Assembly (NCBI RefSeq): GCF_000980815.1
Contig: NZ_CP011311.1
Span: forward strand, 1,127,006 to 1,191,005
Direction of reading: 5' to 3'
Length of the DNA stretch: 64,000 bases
DNA from: Corynebacterium camporealensis
GTDB lineage: Bacteria; Actinomycetota; Actinomycetes; Mycobacteriales; Mycobacteriaceae
Program-made: the position numbers and the translations under genes
The notes under the pieces: model-generated
Databases searched by the model: none
Seen by the model: the letters and a program-made list of their open reading frames with translations, nothing else
Told to the model about the DNA's origin: nothing
Shown: piece after piece, positions 1 to 8,837 of the stretch
Layout of the letters: the number at the start of each line of letters is the position of its first letter
Numbering within the stretch: the first letter of the stretch is position 1

Positions 1-24
1 CGTATGCCTTGACTGCTTTCATAC
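1..24 (-). CDS. Start of a truncated gene leaving the left edge, probably an HNH/DUF222-family endonuclease paralogue
   Basis: An ATG on the minus strand at 24 opens a frame that runs off the window after eight codons (M-K-A-V-K-A-Y). The coding part is too short to recognise. The call rests on the upstream DNA: about 65 bp to its right (24-88) align without gaps, at roughly 50 of 65 positions, with the DNA directly upstream of the complete HNH gene that starts at 44424. The shared block includes a TTGACA hexamer (read on the minus strand), a purine-rich AGAGG just before the ATG, and a TGTGGATAAC site. Seen: ATG and repeat. Inferred: that the gene is a paralogue. Sequence to the left of the window would decide. 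Confidence 0.4.
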
Positions 25-93
25 CTCTAAAGCTAAAAGAGATGTGTCAAGACCCGCTAGAGGAAATTTCCAAACCTGTGGATAACTGCCCCT
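18..93 (-). repeat. Dispersed repeat, copy A: upstream region shared with the HNH gene at 44 kb
   Basis: This stretch matches 44419-44494 over about 65 ungapped positions at roughly 77 percent identity. Both copies lie directly before a minus-strand ATG. Conserved pieces are the start region (ATG preceded by TTAGAGG-like sequence), TTGACA (reverse complement at 45-50), a CGCTAGAG block and a TGTGGATAAC site at 77-86. Confidence 0.65.
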
Positions 94-139
94 TTTTCGC
101 AAAAGTTGGTATTTGCCCTGGTTACGGACTGTGGATAAC
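77..139. promoter_or_regulatory. Pair of DnaA-box-like sites (TGTGGATAAC)
   Basis: Two identical TGTGGATAAC sites lie at 77-86 and 130-139. Read on the other strand they contain TTATCCACA, the consensus high-affinity DnaA box. The second abuts the stop codon of the YhgE/Pip gene at 140-142. The same pair occurs upstream of the HNH gene near 44.5 kb. There is no dnaA/dnaN gene or AT-rich unwinding element here, so a regulatory role is more plausible than an origin. Confidence 0.5.
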
Positions 140-2296
140 CTATTGCATGACGCCGGTTTTGGCCATGCCGGTCTGCACGCGGTTGATGTAGCTGTCCAGG
201 AGACGACGTCCCCACAGTCCCAAGATGAGAATCGGGATGGTAAACAGCAACAGCATGCCGAGGTTCTTGAAGATATCGCCTTCGTAGACGCCCGCAATGG
301 CGCTTCGCAGCGCATCGATGGCGTAGGTGGCAGGCAACCAGGGACTGATGCTTTGGAACCACTCAGGCAGCAGTGGCAGCGGATAGGCGCCACCTGCACT
401 TGAGACCTGGAAGACCAACAGCAACACCGAGATTGCCTTGCCGGCGCTGTCGAAAGATATCACCAGCGTGTAGATAATCAGCATGAACACCAGCGAGATG
501 ACCCACGCTGCGCCCATCAACAAGAACGGATGCGCAGGGTTGATTTCCAGGAAGAAAATCAGGCACAGCACCAGGAATGTGGACTGCGCGAGCCCCAGCA
601 GCGCCATGGTGGCGTAGCGGCCCAAGTAGGCCTGGTTGCGGGTGAAGTCGCTGTCCTCGCCAAGATATTCGTCCTCGACGTTGGTCTTCATCAGCACCGA
701 GGCAATCAGTGCACCAATCCAGAGCGCCAGCGTGGCGTAGAACGGCGCCATGCCTACACCGAAGGAAGAGACCTCATAGACCGGTTCACGGTCCACGGCA
801 ACAGGTGCAGAAAGACGCGAGGCGAGTAGCTCAGGGTCGTTGCCGACGATATCGGCAAGCTGTGACAGGTCACCGGTATCGCGGGCTTCAGCGATCTTGA
901 CCTGCAGCTCCTGGAAGTCGCGAGCCTGCTCTTGTAGCTCGTCGGCAAGCCCGTTGGCAGCATCGCGCATGGTGACCAAGCTCGAACCGTCACCGGTATC
1001 CAGCATGGCTCGCAGTTGGTCGACCTCGCCCTTAACCGAGCGGATGCCATCGGCGACAATGCCGACGTTACGACCCAGCTCCTGCAGCTGCGGTTGGACG
1101 TCTTGCTCGAAGTTCGTGCGGGCATTCTCGACGGCCTGCCGGGCCTCAGCTAAAGCGTTACGGCTATCGGACGCGGCATCGGCGGAGTTGCGTTGGCCGG
1201 AGGCGATGTCGTCGGCGGCATCGCTAAGCGCAGTGTGCAGCGCATCGCTTTGACCAATCGCAGCATCCAGCTGTGCGTTGAACCCAGCCAGAGCGGATCG
1301 TGCTGGGCCGGGTAGGGCGGTGTTGTCGGCCTGGGAGTTGACGGCATCGCGAAGCTCGCGCATCGCAGCGGTCTGCTGGTCGACGCGCTCTGCAGCCGAA
1401 CGGTAGGACTCCGCGGCCTGGGAGCGGGTGGCATCCGCGCGGTCGAGCAGCTCACTGAGCTCATCTTCTACCGCGGAGTAGCTGCCGACGGTCGCCTCCA
1501 GCGCACCACCCAGCGAGCCTGTGGAGCCAGAGACCGTGTTGTCGACCTCCGGAACGTTGCTGTCAGCGGTCTGGTTGCCGGCAGCAGTCAGGATGTTATC
1601 GGCAGCCTGGGCGAGCGGAATCGTGCCATCCAGCAGGCTAGAGAGTGAACGCACGGTATCGGAAGCACCGTTAAGGCGGGTGGCCGTGGTGTCCATGCGT
1701 TGCTCGATGGTGCCAAACGCCGACTGAGTTTCGTCGTCGTTAAGGAAGTCCTCCAGATTGGACACAGCGCCAATACCAACGCTGGCGACGACCTGCGTGA
1801 AGCTTTCGTCGATGCTTTGCACCACGCCCATGGCACCCTGCTGGGTAATCGTGGTCGACAGCGCGTTCTTCTTCTCATTGGTATACAGCTGCAGCTTGGT
1901 CGGCTCAGTGCCCTCGAAATAGAAGGTCAGCAGGTCCTGGCTGAAGTCCGGAGGCAGGACGATGCCGGCGTAGTACTCACCAGAGCGCGTGCCTTCGATG
2001 GCGTCATCGGTGTTGGTGAGCACCCAATCGATGTTCTCATTGCGGCTGAGCTGCGATAACACCTCATCGCCCAAGTTGAGTTCTAGGGGAGCGAGGTCGC
2101 TTTCGTAGCCTTCGTCGTCGCTAGCAACGGCGATTTCTAGCTGGTCGGTGTTGCCGAAAGGATCCCAGCTAGCCAGGACGTTAAACGCGGTAAACAGCAG
2201 CGGGATAATCGCGATGCCGAATAAGATGATCGCGGTCATCACGTTGTTGCGCACCGAGCGCAGGTCATTGCGGAGAATCGTCAGGATGTTTTTCAT
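140..2296 (-). CDS. YhgE/Pip-family membrane protein, second of a tandem pair
   Basis: The 718-residue protein has the YhgE/Pip layout: a short cytosolic N-terminus, one transmembrane segment near residues 20-42, a long Ala/Gln/Asp-rich extracytoplasmic region of about 450 residues predicted to be helical or coiled coil, and a C-terminal block of about five membrane segments (about 520-705) related to ABC-2-type permeases. After the first segment it carries the family signature W-D-P-F/Y-x-N-T-D-Q. It is a paralogue of the gene just upstream and its ATG overlaps that gene's TGA by 4 bp (ATGA), so the two are probably translationally coupled. An AGGAG-type ribosome site precedes the ATG. Family members include the phage infection protein Pip of Gram-positives and relatives of the type VII component EsaA. 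The substrate or role here is unknown. Confidence 0.85.
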   Translation of the reverse strand: MKNILTILRNDLRSVRNNVMTAIILFGIAIIPLLFTAFNVLASWDPFGNTDQLEIAVASDDEGYESDLAPLELNLGDEVLSQLSRNENIDWVLTNTDDAIEGTRSGEYYAGIVLPPDFSQDLLTFYFEGTEPTKLQLYTNEKKNALSTTITQQGAMGVVQSIDESFTQVVASVGIGAVSNLEDFLNDDETQSAFGTIEQRMDTTATRLNGASDTVRSLSSLLDGTIPLAQAADNILTAAGNQTADSNVPEVDNTVSGSTGSLGGALEATVGSYSAVEDELSELLDRADATRSQAAESYRSAAERVDQQTAAMRELRDAVNSQADNTALPGPARSALAGFNAQLDAAIGQSDALHTALSDAADDIASGQRNSADAASDSRNALAEARQAVENARTNFEQDVQPQLQELGRNVGIVADGIRSVKGEVDQLRAMLDTGDGSSLVTMRDAANGLADELQEQARDFQELQVKIAEARDTGDLSQLADIVGNDPELLASRLSAPVAVDREPVYEVSSFGVGMAPFYATLALWIGALIASVLMKTNVEDEYLGEDSDFTRNQAYLGRYATMALLGLAQSTFLVLCLIFFLEINPAHPFLLMGAAWVISLVFMLIIYTLVISFDSAGKAISVLLLVFQVSSAGGAYPLPLLPEWFQSISPWLPATYAIDALRSAIAGVYEGDIFKNLGMLLLFTIPILILGLWGRRLLDSYINRVQTGMAKTGVMQ

Positions 2297-4896
2297 GACT
2301 TTTCTCCTTCCGCCTGCACGGGCATTTCTTTAGTGTCGTCGTCTGCTAAGCGGTTCGTCTGGCTGCTTTGTTGCTTGAGGTGCTCGCTCAGCTCATCCTC
2401 GCTCAGATCCGCCAGGCGTTCATCGTTGGCCAGGGACTGCTTGATGTACTCGAGGAAGGCAATCACGCCGATGGTAATCAGCGTGACCAGGCAGGCCAGG
2501 CCGAACGCGAGGGCTTTTTCCTCGGGGCGGATTTGGGCGAAAATACCCAAGCCCAACAGCAGTACCGTGCCGACGGCGACCGCAATCTTCATAAACAGCG
2601 GGAAACGGCCGCGCAGCGAACTCCAGCGCGATTCCATGTTCTCCTGGTAGCCCTCGCGGTCCTGCAGGGCCTGCAGGATATCCGTGACGCGGTAACGGCT
2701 GCCGACGAGGTGTACTTGCTCATTGATGATGAGCTTGCCCTTGGCCAGCTCGTCGTTGACCAGCATGTTGACGTTCGAGAGCCCGCGGCGTAGGAACGTA
2801 CCCATGAGGAAGGCGACTGCCGCCATAAACAGCAGCGCGCCCAGGTTGCCCCAGTAGTGCGTGTCGTAGAAACCGCCGACGGTCTCACGCATAGCACCGA
2901 TGCCGTACGTGAAAGGCAAGAAGGGGTGGATGGCCCGGAAGAAATCCGGGGTCATCTCAATGGGGTAGAGGCCCGAGGCACCAGGAATCTGGATAAACGC
3001 CAGTACCACGGCGATGACTCTGCCGACATGGCCAAAGATGGAGACAAGTCCGTAGACGATACTCAAGTAGCACAGGCCAATAAATACGGTTGTGCCGACG
3101 TAGAGCAGCGGGTTGATGTTCTCCACGCCAATGACCAGGTTGCCAATGGACACGATGAGGGCCTGGCCAATGGCGAAGGTGGCCAGCAGCAAGAATCGGC
3201 CGAGGTAGGCGTTGGCGACGGTGATGTTGCGTATGCCCTTGGGCTCAACTTCGGCGCGGAAGATGATCATCAACATGAACGCGCCAATCCACAGCGTCAG
3301 GGACGTAAACAGCGAGGACATGCCCGAGCCATAGCTATCGACGGGGAAGATGGCGTTGGATTCCATCGTCGCAGGCGAGGCCAGGAAGCTGGAGACCTCA
3401 TCCGGGTCGAGGTCCTCCACGGTCGTGAGCAGGGGAGTATCGGTCACGGAGTTGGCCACGGCGAGCACGTCGGTGCGTGCGGTGCGCAGGCCATCTTCGA
3501 TGCCGGACAGGTCGCCTTGGAAGCTGCTGACGACGCCTTGGGCATCGACAAGCTGCTGGTCCACGCCATCGAGCAGACCGCGGGTTTCACCGAGCAGGGT
3601 CTTCTGTGTTTCCAGCGACGCCGCCAAGCGTCCTGCAGTCGAGCCCAGAGTGTTGACCGCCGAAGTCAACGCCGGGGCATCGTTATTCAGCGAGTCACGC
3701 AGCTGCTGGGAGTTCTCGCGGGTGTTGGAGGTGGCATCGGCAAGCGCTGCAGCAGTATTTTCTAGCTGCTCCAAAGTGGCAGCAGAGTCAGACTGCAGCT
3801 GCGAGAGATTGCCAATTACTTCCTGGTTCTGCGCATTGCGGTCAGCCAAGTCATCGAGGGCTTGGCGCAGCGGCGCGGTGATCTCCGAGGGCAGCACCGG
3901 GTTGTCCACCACGCGGCGTAGGTCTGCGATGGCCTCATCGGACTGCTCGGCTACGCGCTCAGCACCAGAGGTGGCAGCATCGACGCGACCCAGCGCGCCC
4001 TGGAGCTGACCGGTAGCCTCATTGACGGAAGCGTTCGCTGACGCCGCACCTTCGGCCAGGGCGGTAGTACCCGCGACGTAAGCCTCGGAGGCATCGGCAG
4101 TAAACTCGGTAATCAGATTCTGCACGCTGGTCGTGGTGTCTTCGACCTGGCGCAGCGCGTCCTGGGAGGACTCAATGGTCCCGTTGACCGAGTCCAGAGT
4201 CGACTGCGCCTGGGAGACCGCCGGACGGTAGTCCTCAATGCGCTGTTGGAGGTTGTTCAGGCGCTCCCGCGAACCAGCGACAGTATCGGCAGTCTCGGTA
4301 AAAGAATCAGCCGAGTCGCCCGCCGCGTTGGCGATACGGTTGGACAAATCAGTGCCGGAATCGCGCAGCTCAGTAGCAACGGCCTCCGAGACCTGCTTGT
4401 TAAAAGTTGAGCTAATCACGCTGTCGAGCGTGGATGCGCCCTGGTCAGTAATCTTCGGCGAAATCGCGTTGAGCTTTTCATTAACGGCGTAGTCAATGGT
4501 CGGCTGCGAATACTCGCCTTCAAAAATACTGATGAAGTCAGAAGAAAAATCCGGCGGAATAAGGATAGTGGCGAAGACGTCGCCGCTTCTTAACGCGTCT
4601 TCGGCGTCTTGTTCGTTCATGAACTGCCAGCCGAGCCCGCCGGCCTCGTCTAGTTGGTCGACCAGCTCACCGCCGACATCTATTTCCCCGGTCAGATCCG
4701 AGTTCGTACCTTCATCTTGGTTGGTAACTGCAACCCGAATCTGGTCGGTGTTTTCATAAGGATCCCAGAAGGCGGATACGTTGACCCACGAGTACAACGC
4801 TGGAGTAATCATGATGCCGATGAGGATGATCCAAATCTGCGGTGTGCGCAGCAGGCGCTTTATATCCCGGCAGTAGATTTTCCAACTAGTTCTCAC
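2293..4896 (-). CDS. YhgE/Pip-family membrane protein with C-terminal extension, first of a tandem pair
   Basis: The 867-residue membrane protein starts at GTG 4896. A transmembrane segment at about residues 21-40 is followed by W-D-P-Y-E-N-T-D-Q, a long extracytoplasmic helical region rich in Ala, Gln, Asp and Ser (about 190-490), a membrane block at about 525-725 and a further domain not present in the downstream paralogue: a soluble linker, two more membrane segments near 780-835 and an acidic/polar cytosolic tail. The extra C-terminal part distinguishes the two paralogues and could mean division of labour in a hetero-oligomer (inference). The gene is followed by its paralogue with a 4-bp overlap. 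The IclR regulator upstream is on the same strand, only 55 bp away. Function is unknown beyond family membership. Confidence 0.85.
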   Translation of the reverse strand: MRTSWKIYCRDIKRLLRTPQIWIILIGIMITPALYSWVNVSAFWDPYENTDQIRVAVTNQDEGTNSDLTGEIDVGGELVDQLDEAGGLGWQFMNEQDAEDALRSGDVFATILIPPDFSSDFISIFEGEYSQPTIDYAVNEKLNAISPKITDQGASTLDSVISSTFNKQVSEAVATELRDSGTDLSNRIANAAGDSADSFTETADTVAGSRERLNNLQQRIEDYRPAVSQAQSTLDSVNGTIESSQDALRQVEDTTTSVQNLITEFTADASEAYVAGTTALAEGAASANASVNEATGQLQGALGRVDAATSGAERVAEQSDEAIADLRRVVDNPVLPSEITAPLRQALDDLADRNAQNQEVIGNLSQLQSDSAATLEQLENTAAALADATSNTRENSQQLRDSLNNDAPALTSAVNTLGSTAGRLAASLETQKTLLGETRGLLDGVDQQLVDAQGVVSSFQGDLSGIEDGLRTARTDVLAVANSVTDTPLLTTVEDLDPDEVSSFLASPATMESNAIFPVDSYGSGMSSLFTSLTLWIGAFMLMIIFRAEVEPKGIRNITVANAYLGRFLLLATFAIGQALIVSIGNLVIGVENINPLLYVGTTVFIGLCYLSIVYGLVSIFGHVGRVIAVVLAFIQIPGASGLYPIEMTPDFFRAIHPFLPFTYGIGAMRETVGGFYDTHYWGNLGALLFMAAVAFLMGTFLRRGLSNVNMLVNDELAKGKLIINEQVHLVGSRYRVTDILQALQDREGYQENMESRWSSLRGRFPLFMKIAVAVGTVLLLGLGIFAQIRPEEKALAFGLACLVTLITIGVIAFLEYIKQSLANDERLADLSEDELSEHLKQQSSQTNRLADDDTKEMPVQAEGEKS

Positions 4897-4951
4897 CCCA
4901 GTGACGGTATCATCCAGAGGGATTAGTTAGGTAGTTCAACTTTCGGTGAAT

Positions 4952-5635
4952 TTAGAGGCGGGCGCGCAGGCGGGTGGCGGCATCGAGAAGCAGGTCCGCG
5001 TACTTTTCCGCAGGGGAGGGGCGGAAGCGCTCAGCCGAACCAGAAATAGAAAGCACGGCTAAGAAAGTGCCCTGCGAGTCCACAACCGGGGCAGAAATAG
5101 AAGCCAAGCCCGCTTCACGTTCCTCAATGGATTCGGAGTAGCCCTGCTTTTTGGCCGCGGCGACATCCTCGGCGGTGTACAGCGCATCGGGGACAGAGAC
5201 ATCCGCGAAGGCGGCAATCACGCGCGCAGCAGAACCCGAATTTAAAGGCAGCTGCCGACCCACCGGCACCACGTTGTGCAGTCCAGATTCCGGCTCGCGG
5301 GTGGCAATGCAGGTACGCGTGTTGCCGGAGAGCTCATACAGCTGCACCGATTCGCCGGTGGCCTCCAGCAGCTCGTCCATGACGGGGCCCGCGGCTTCCA
5401 AGAGGTGGTCGCGATTGCCGGGCAGGGCAGGGCCCGCGCCCCATTTGCCGTCCTCGGTACGCGTGAGGATGCGGTGGGCCTCTAGAGCAGTTGCTAAACG
5501 ATGCGCCGTCGCGCGGGGCAGGCCAGTAGTTTCGCACAACTCATTGAGGCTGGATGGCCGGTTGGCCGCAGCCATCATGATGGCGACGGCCCGATCAAGT
5601 ACCTTGATTCCAGATACTGCGCTATACTCTCCCAT
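4952..5635 (-). CDS. ltbR: IclR-family transcriptional regulator, probable LtbR-type regulator of leuCD
   Basis: The 227-residue protein has an N-terminal winged helix-turn-helix (about 10-65, with S-L-N-E-L-C followed by the recognition helix L-P-R-A-T-A-H-R-L) and a C-terminal IclR effector-binding domain. It is divergent from leuC with about 50 bp between the starts. This is the arrangement described for LtbR of Corynebacterium glutamicum, an IclR regulator that represses leuCD and affects tryptophan genes (family knowledge). I chose the ATG at 5635 (M-G-E-Y-S) because the 12 codons of the longer frame read into the divergent promoter region and its inverted repeat. No clear ribosome site precedes it, so the mRNA may be leaderless. 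The effector cannot be read from the sequence. Confidence 0.85.
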   Translation of the reverse strand: MGEYSAVSGIKVLDRAVAIMMAAANRPSSLNELCETTGLPRATAHRLATALEAHRILTRTEDGKWGAGPALPGNRDHLLEAAGPVMDELLEATGESVQLYELSGNTRTCIATREPESGLHNVVPVGRQLPLNSGSAARVIAAFADVSVPDALYTAEDVAAAKKQGYSESIEEREAGLASISAPVVDSQGTFLAVLSISGSAERFRPSPAEKYADLLLDAATRLRARL

Positions 5636-5639
5636 ATAG

Positions 5640-5670
5640 TGAAATCTACGTTCCAATTTATGAGATTTCA
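5640..5670. promoter_or_regulatory. Inverted repeat in the ltbR/leuC divergent promoter
   Basis: TGAAATCT at 5640-5647 and its exact reverse complement AGATTTCA at 5663-5670 are separated by 15 bp, inside the 50-bp gap between the two divergent starts. Position and symmetry make it a candidate operator for the IclR regulator. Binding is inferred only. Confidence 0.45.
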
Positions 5671-5685
5671 AGTGGAGTGATTGAA

Positions 5686-7098
5686 ATGAAGTTAACTTTG
5701 GCCGAGAAGGTCTGGCGTGATCATATCGTCACCGAAGGTGATGCTGGGGCACCGGACCTGATCTACATCGATTTCCAGCTGCTGCACGAAGTGACCAGCC
5801 CGCAGGCATTCGACGGCCTGCGTCTGTCCGGTCGCAAGATGCGCCACCCGGAGCAGCACCTGGCAACCGAGGACCATAACGTCCCGACCGTCGGTATCAA
5901 GACCGGCAACCTGTTGGAGATTAAGGACGAGATTTCGCGCACCCAGGTCTCTACGCTGCGTAAGAATTGTGAAGAGTTCGGTGTGCGCCTGCACGCCATG
6001 GGCGATGAACAGCAGGGCATTGTCCACACCGTGGGACCGCAGCTGGGTATTACTCAGCCGGGTATGACCATTGTCTGTGGTGACTCCCATACCTCGACTC
6101 ACGGTGCATTCGGCTCCATCGCGATGGGCATTGGTACCTCTGAGGTTGAGCATGTCATGGCGACCCAGACCCTGTCGCTCAAGCCTTTTAAGACCATGGC
6201 CATTGAGGTCACCGGTGAGCTGCGCGAGGGCGTGACTGCAAAGGACTTGATTCTGGCGATCATCGCCAAGATTGGCACCGGCGGCGGCCAGGGCCACATC
6301 ATCGAATATCGCGGCGAAGCTATCCGCAAGATGTCGATGGAAGCACGCATGACCATCTGCAACATGTCGATTGAGGCTGGCGCCCGCGCCGGCATGGTCG
6401 CCCCGGACCAGACCACCTTCGATTACGTTGAAGGCCGCGAGTTCGCGCCAAAGGGCAAGGACTGGGACGAAGCCGTCGAGTACTGGAAGACCCTGCCTAC
6501 CGACGAGGGTGCTGAGTTCGACACCGTCGTCGAAATCGATGGCTCCGCGCTGACCCCATTCGTTACCTGGGGTACTAACCCGGGCCAAGGCTTGCCGTTG
6601 GCAGAGTCCGTCCCGAACCCAGAGGATTTCGGCGACGAGAACCAGAAGGCCTCCGTCCAGAAGGCACTGGAGTACATGGATCTCAAGCCGGGTACTCCGC
6701 TGCGCGATATCAAGATCGACACTGTCTTCGTTGGTTCCTGCACCAACGCCCGCATCGAGGACCTGCGTGCAGCAGCCGATGTCGTCCGCGGCCGCAGCAT
6801 CGCACCGGATACCCGCATGATGGTGGTGCCATCGTCAGCTGCGGTGAAGCTGCAGGCCGAAGAAGAAGGACTGGACAAGGTCTTTCAGGACTTCGGCGCT
6901 GAGTGGCGCACCGCTGGTTGCTCGATGTGCCTGGGCATGAACCCAGACCAGCTGCGCCCGGGTGAGCGCTCCGCCTCGACCTCGAACCGTAACTTCGAAG
7001 GCCGCCAGGGCCCGGGTGGCCGTACCCACCTGGTCTCCCCGCCAGTTGCCGCCGCCACCGCGGTCACCGGCTACTTGAGCTCCCCGGCCGACCTGTAG
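5686..7098 (+). CDS. leuC: 3-isopropylmalate dehydratase large subunit
   Basis: LeuC (470 residues) is the [4Fe-4S] aconitase-fold subunit of isopropylmalate isomerase, converting 2-isopropylmalate to 3-isopropylmalate in leucine biosynthesis together with LeuD. Visible family marks are the N-terminal substrate region with D-H-N-V-P-T, the motif [13 protein letters not shown] near residue 130, and the three cluster cysteines in V-G-S-C-T-N-A-R (about 345) and G-C-S-M-C-L-G-M-N (about 405-410). The start is ATG 5686, preceded by a purine-rich GTGGAG. An in-frame GTG three codons upstream overlaps that ribosome site and is less likely. leuD follows after 24 bp. Expression is probably controlled by the divergent IclR regulator. 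Confidence 0.97.
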   Translation: MKLTLAEKVWRDHIVTEGDAGAPDLIYIDFQLLHEVTSPQAFDGLRLSGRKMRHPEQHLATEDHNVPTVGIKTGNLLEIKDEISRTQVSTLRKNCEEFGVRLHAMGDEQQGIVHTVGPQLGITQPGMTIVCGDSHTSTHGAFGSIAMGIGTSEVEHVMATQTLSLKPFKTMAIEVTGELREGVTAKDLILAIIAKIGTGGGQGHIIEYRGEAIRKMSMEARMTICNMSIEAGARAGMVAPDQTTFDYVEGREFAPKGKDWDEAVEYWKTLPTDEGAEFDTVVEIDGSALTPFVTWGTNPGQGLPLAESVPNPEDFGDENQKASVQKALEYMDLKPGTPLRDIKIDTVFVGSCTNARIEDLRAAADVVRGRSIAPDTRMMVVPSSAAVKLQAEEEGLDKVFQDFGAEWRTAGCSMCLGMNPDQLRPGERSASTSNRNFEGRQGPGGRTHLVSPPVAAATAVTGYLSSPADL

Positions 7099-7122
7099 AC
7101 CACGCAGAAAGGAACCAACGTC

Positions 7123-7707
7123 ATGGAAAAATTCACCACGCACACCGGCATCGGCGTTCCGCTGCGTGCCACCAACGTCGACACGGACCAGATCATCCCG
7201 GCTCGCTACCTCAAGTCGGTCAAGCGCACCGGCTTTTCTGACGGCCTGTTCTCCAACTGGCGCAGCGATGAGAACTTCATCCTGAACCAGGAGCCTTTCA
7301 ACAACGGCTCCGTGCTCTTTGCCGGCGAGGACTTCGGCACCGGATCCTCCCGTGAGCACGCCGTGTGGGCTCTTGCCGAATTCGGCTTCAAGGCCGTCTT
7401 TTCTTCCCGCTTCGCGGATATCTTCCGCGGCAACTCCGGTAAGGCAGGCCTGCTGACCGGCCTGATGGAGCAAGAAGATATTGAGCTGATTTGGAAGCAG
7501 CTCGAAACAGGCGAGACCGAGGTTACCGTCGACCTCGAGGCCCGCAAGGTTACCGTGGGCGGCAACGACTACAGCTTCGACATCGACGACTACACCCGCT
7601 GGCGCCTGATGGAAGGCCTCGATGACATCGGGCTGACCCTGCGCGATGAGGGTGCCATCGATGCCTACGAGGCCAAGCGACCGGCCTTCAAGCCGGCCGT
7701 CAGCTAG
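7123..7707 (+). CDS. leuD: 3-isopropylmalate dehydratase small subunit
   Basis: LeuD (194 residues) is the swivelling small subunit that completes the isopropylmalate isomerase active site with LeuC. The signature [12 protein letters not shown] near residue 20 and [13 protein letters not shown] near residue 70 are intact. An AGAAAGGA ribosome site precedes the ATG. It forms an operon with leuC (24-bp gap). Its stop codon overlaps the stop codon of the convergent Nudix gene within a GCTAGC palindrome (7703-7708), so the two mRNAs must overlap at their 3' ends. Confidence 0.97.
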   Translation: MEKFTTHTGIGVPLRATNVDTDQIIPARYLKSVKRTGFSDGLFSNWRSDENFILNQEPFNNGSVLFAGEDFGTGSSREHAVWALAEFGFKAVFSSRFADIFRGNSGKAGLLTGLMEQEDIELIWKQLETGETEVTVDLEARKVTVGGNDYSFDIDDYTRWRLMEGLDDIGLTLRDEGAIDAYEAKRPAFKPAVS

Positions 7708-8702
7708 CGCACAGGAAGGGGGCTGGCCAGGTAATCTGCACCGGTCAGCTCACCTTCGTTAAAGGACAGCACCCACACAGAGGCCTTCTTAAACCGCAGG
7801 TCCTCGAGCTTGTCTTTCAGGAACTTCGGGGCGGCATCGGCAATAATGGCCGGAATCGTCTCACCCTGGCTGACAATGACTGGCACACCGCCGCGCTCGA
7901 CGACGCGATAGAAGGCCTTTTTTGCTGCCTTAAAGTTCGAAGAGGTGACCTCATCGCCAAAGTTGCGGTTGACTGCCAGGTCGAAGCCTAGTTCATCGGC
8001 AAGCGGTGCGGCAGTCTGCTGGCAACGGTGCGGCTGCGCAGAATAAATAGCCGTGGGGTGGTAGGCAGACAGCAGCGGCACGAGCATTTCTGCTTGACGA
8101 CGCCCCTTCTTATCCAGCGGGCGCAAATCATCATCACCGTCCCACTTGTGGCGGGCATGCGCACGGGCATGGCGGACGTAGAGCACGCGGGTGGTCGGTG
8201 CCAGGCGCAGGCGCTTCTTAGCCTTGGTGAGTACCTCCGAGTCGAGTTCGTAGGTCAGCAGCTTCTTGGCTTCATCGATAGGCAGCCAGCGAATCTCATC
8301 GACCTCGCTGTTTTTCTTGAACTTGCCGCTGGTGACCTTGGCTACCCAGTAGTAGACGACCTTGGTACGGCCCTGGACGGGGTAGGTAACCTTGCCAATT
8401 AGCTTGCCGAGCTTGACCTCAAAACCAGTTTCCTCAGTAATTTCGCGCACGGCGGTCACCGGCAGGGACTCGCCTGGGTCGACCTTGCCCTTGGCCAGGG
8501 ACCAATCGTCGTAATGCGGGCGGTGGATGACAGCGACTTCCGGATCGTGGGGATCGCCGCGCCACAACACCGCACCGGCGGCGAGAGTGGTGCGCTTAAA
8601 CTCCGCAGCTGGGTCGACCGGGATTTCTTGCAGGCGACCCGACATAAAGACCTCCGACTGGATGTCCTTATCCGTTTCGTGGAAGTTTTTCGGTTTCGGC
8701 AT
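7704..8702 (-). CDS. mutT1: Nudix hydrolase fused to a histidine phosphatase domain (MutT1-like)
   Basis: The 332-residue two-domain protein resembles mycobacterial MutT1, which hydrolyses 8-oxo-(d)GTP and diadenosine polyphosphates. The N-terminal half has a complete Nudix box, G-x5-E-x7-R-E-x2-E-E-x-G-F, around residues 65-90. The C-terminal half is a histidine phosphatase domain beginning at L-Y-V-R-H-A-R-A-H, which keeps the catalytic Arg-His but has Ala where the family usually has Gly (RHG), and also keeps D-x-R-P-L-D-x-x-G-R-x-Q-A. I chose ATG 8702: codon use becomes typical of the genome from there and GAGGAG lies just upstream. A second candidate ATG lies at 8645 with GGAGG before it. 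The gene faces leuD tail-to-tail with overlapping stops and is divergent from gpsA. Confidence 0.85.
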   Translation of the reverse strand: MPKPKNFHETDKDIQSEVFMSGRLQEIPVDPAAEFKRTTLAAGAVLWRGDPHDPEVAVIHRPHYDDWSLAKGKVDPGESLPVTAVREITEETGFEVKLGKLIGKVTYPVQGRTKVVYYWVAKVTSGKFKKNSEVDEIRWLPIDEAKKLLTYELDSEVLTKAKKRLRLAPTTRVLYVRHARAHARHKWDGDDDLRPLDKKGRRQAEMLVPLLSAYHPTAIYSAQPHRCQQTAAPLADELGFDLAVNRNFGDEVTSSNFKAAKKAFYRVVERGGVPVIVSQGETIPAIIADAAPKFLKDKLEDLRFKKASVWVLSFNEGELTGADYLASPLPVR

Positions 8703-8837
8703 GACTCTCCTCATTAGACGATCTATCAACCCCGTATTTTCCTCTAAAACTGCCGAGAATGCATTTTCATCCTGTCAGTTTCGTAATATGCATTACTGTT
8801 GTTGAGGAAAGTTCAGTCTGGGAAGGTGGTCATAACA

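Noticed and set aside
77-139. Replication origin from the DnaA-box-like sites
   Set aside because: Only two sites, no dnaA/dnaN/parAB genes or AT-rich unwinding region nearby, and the same pair recurs at 44.5 kb.
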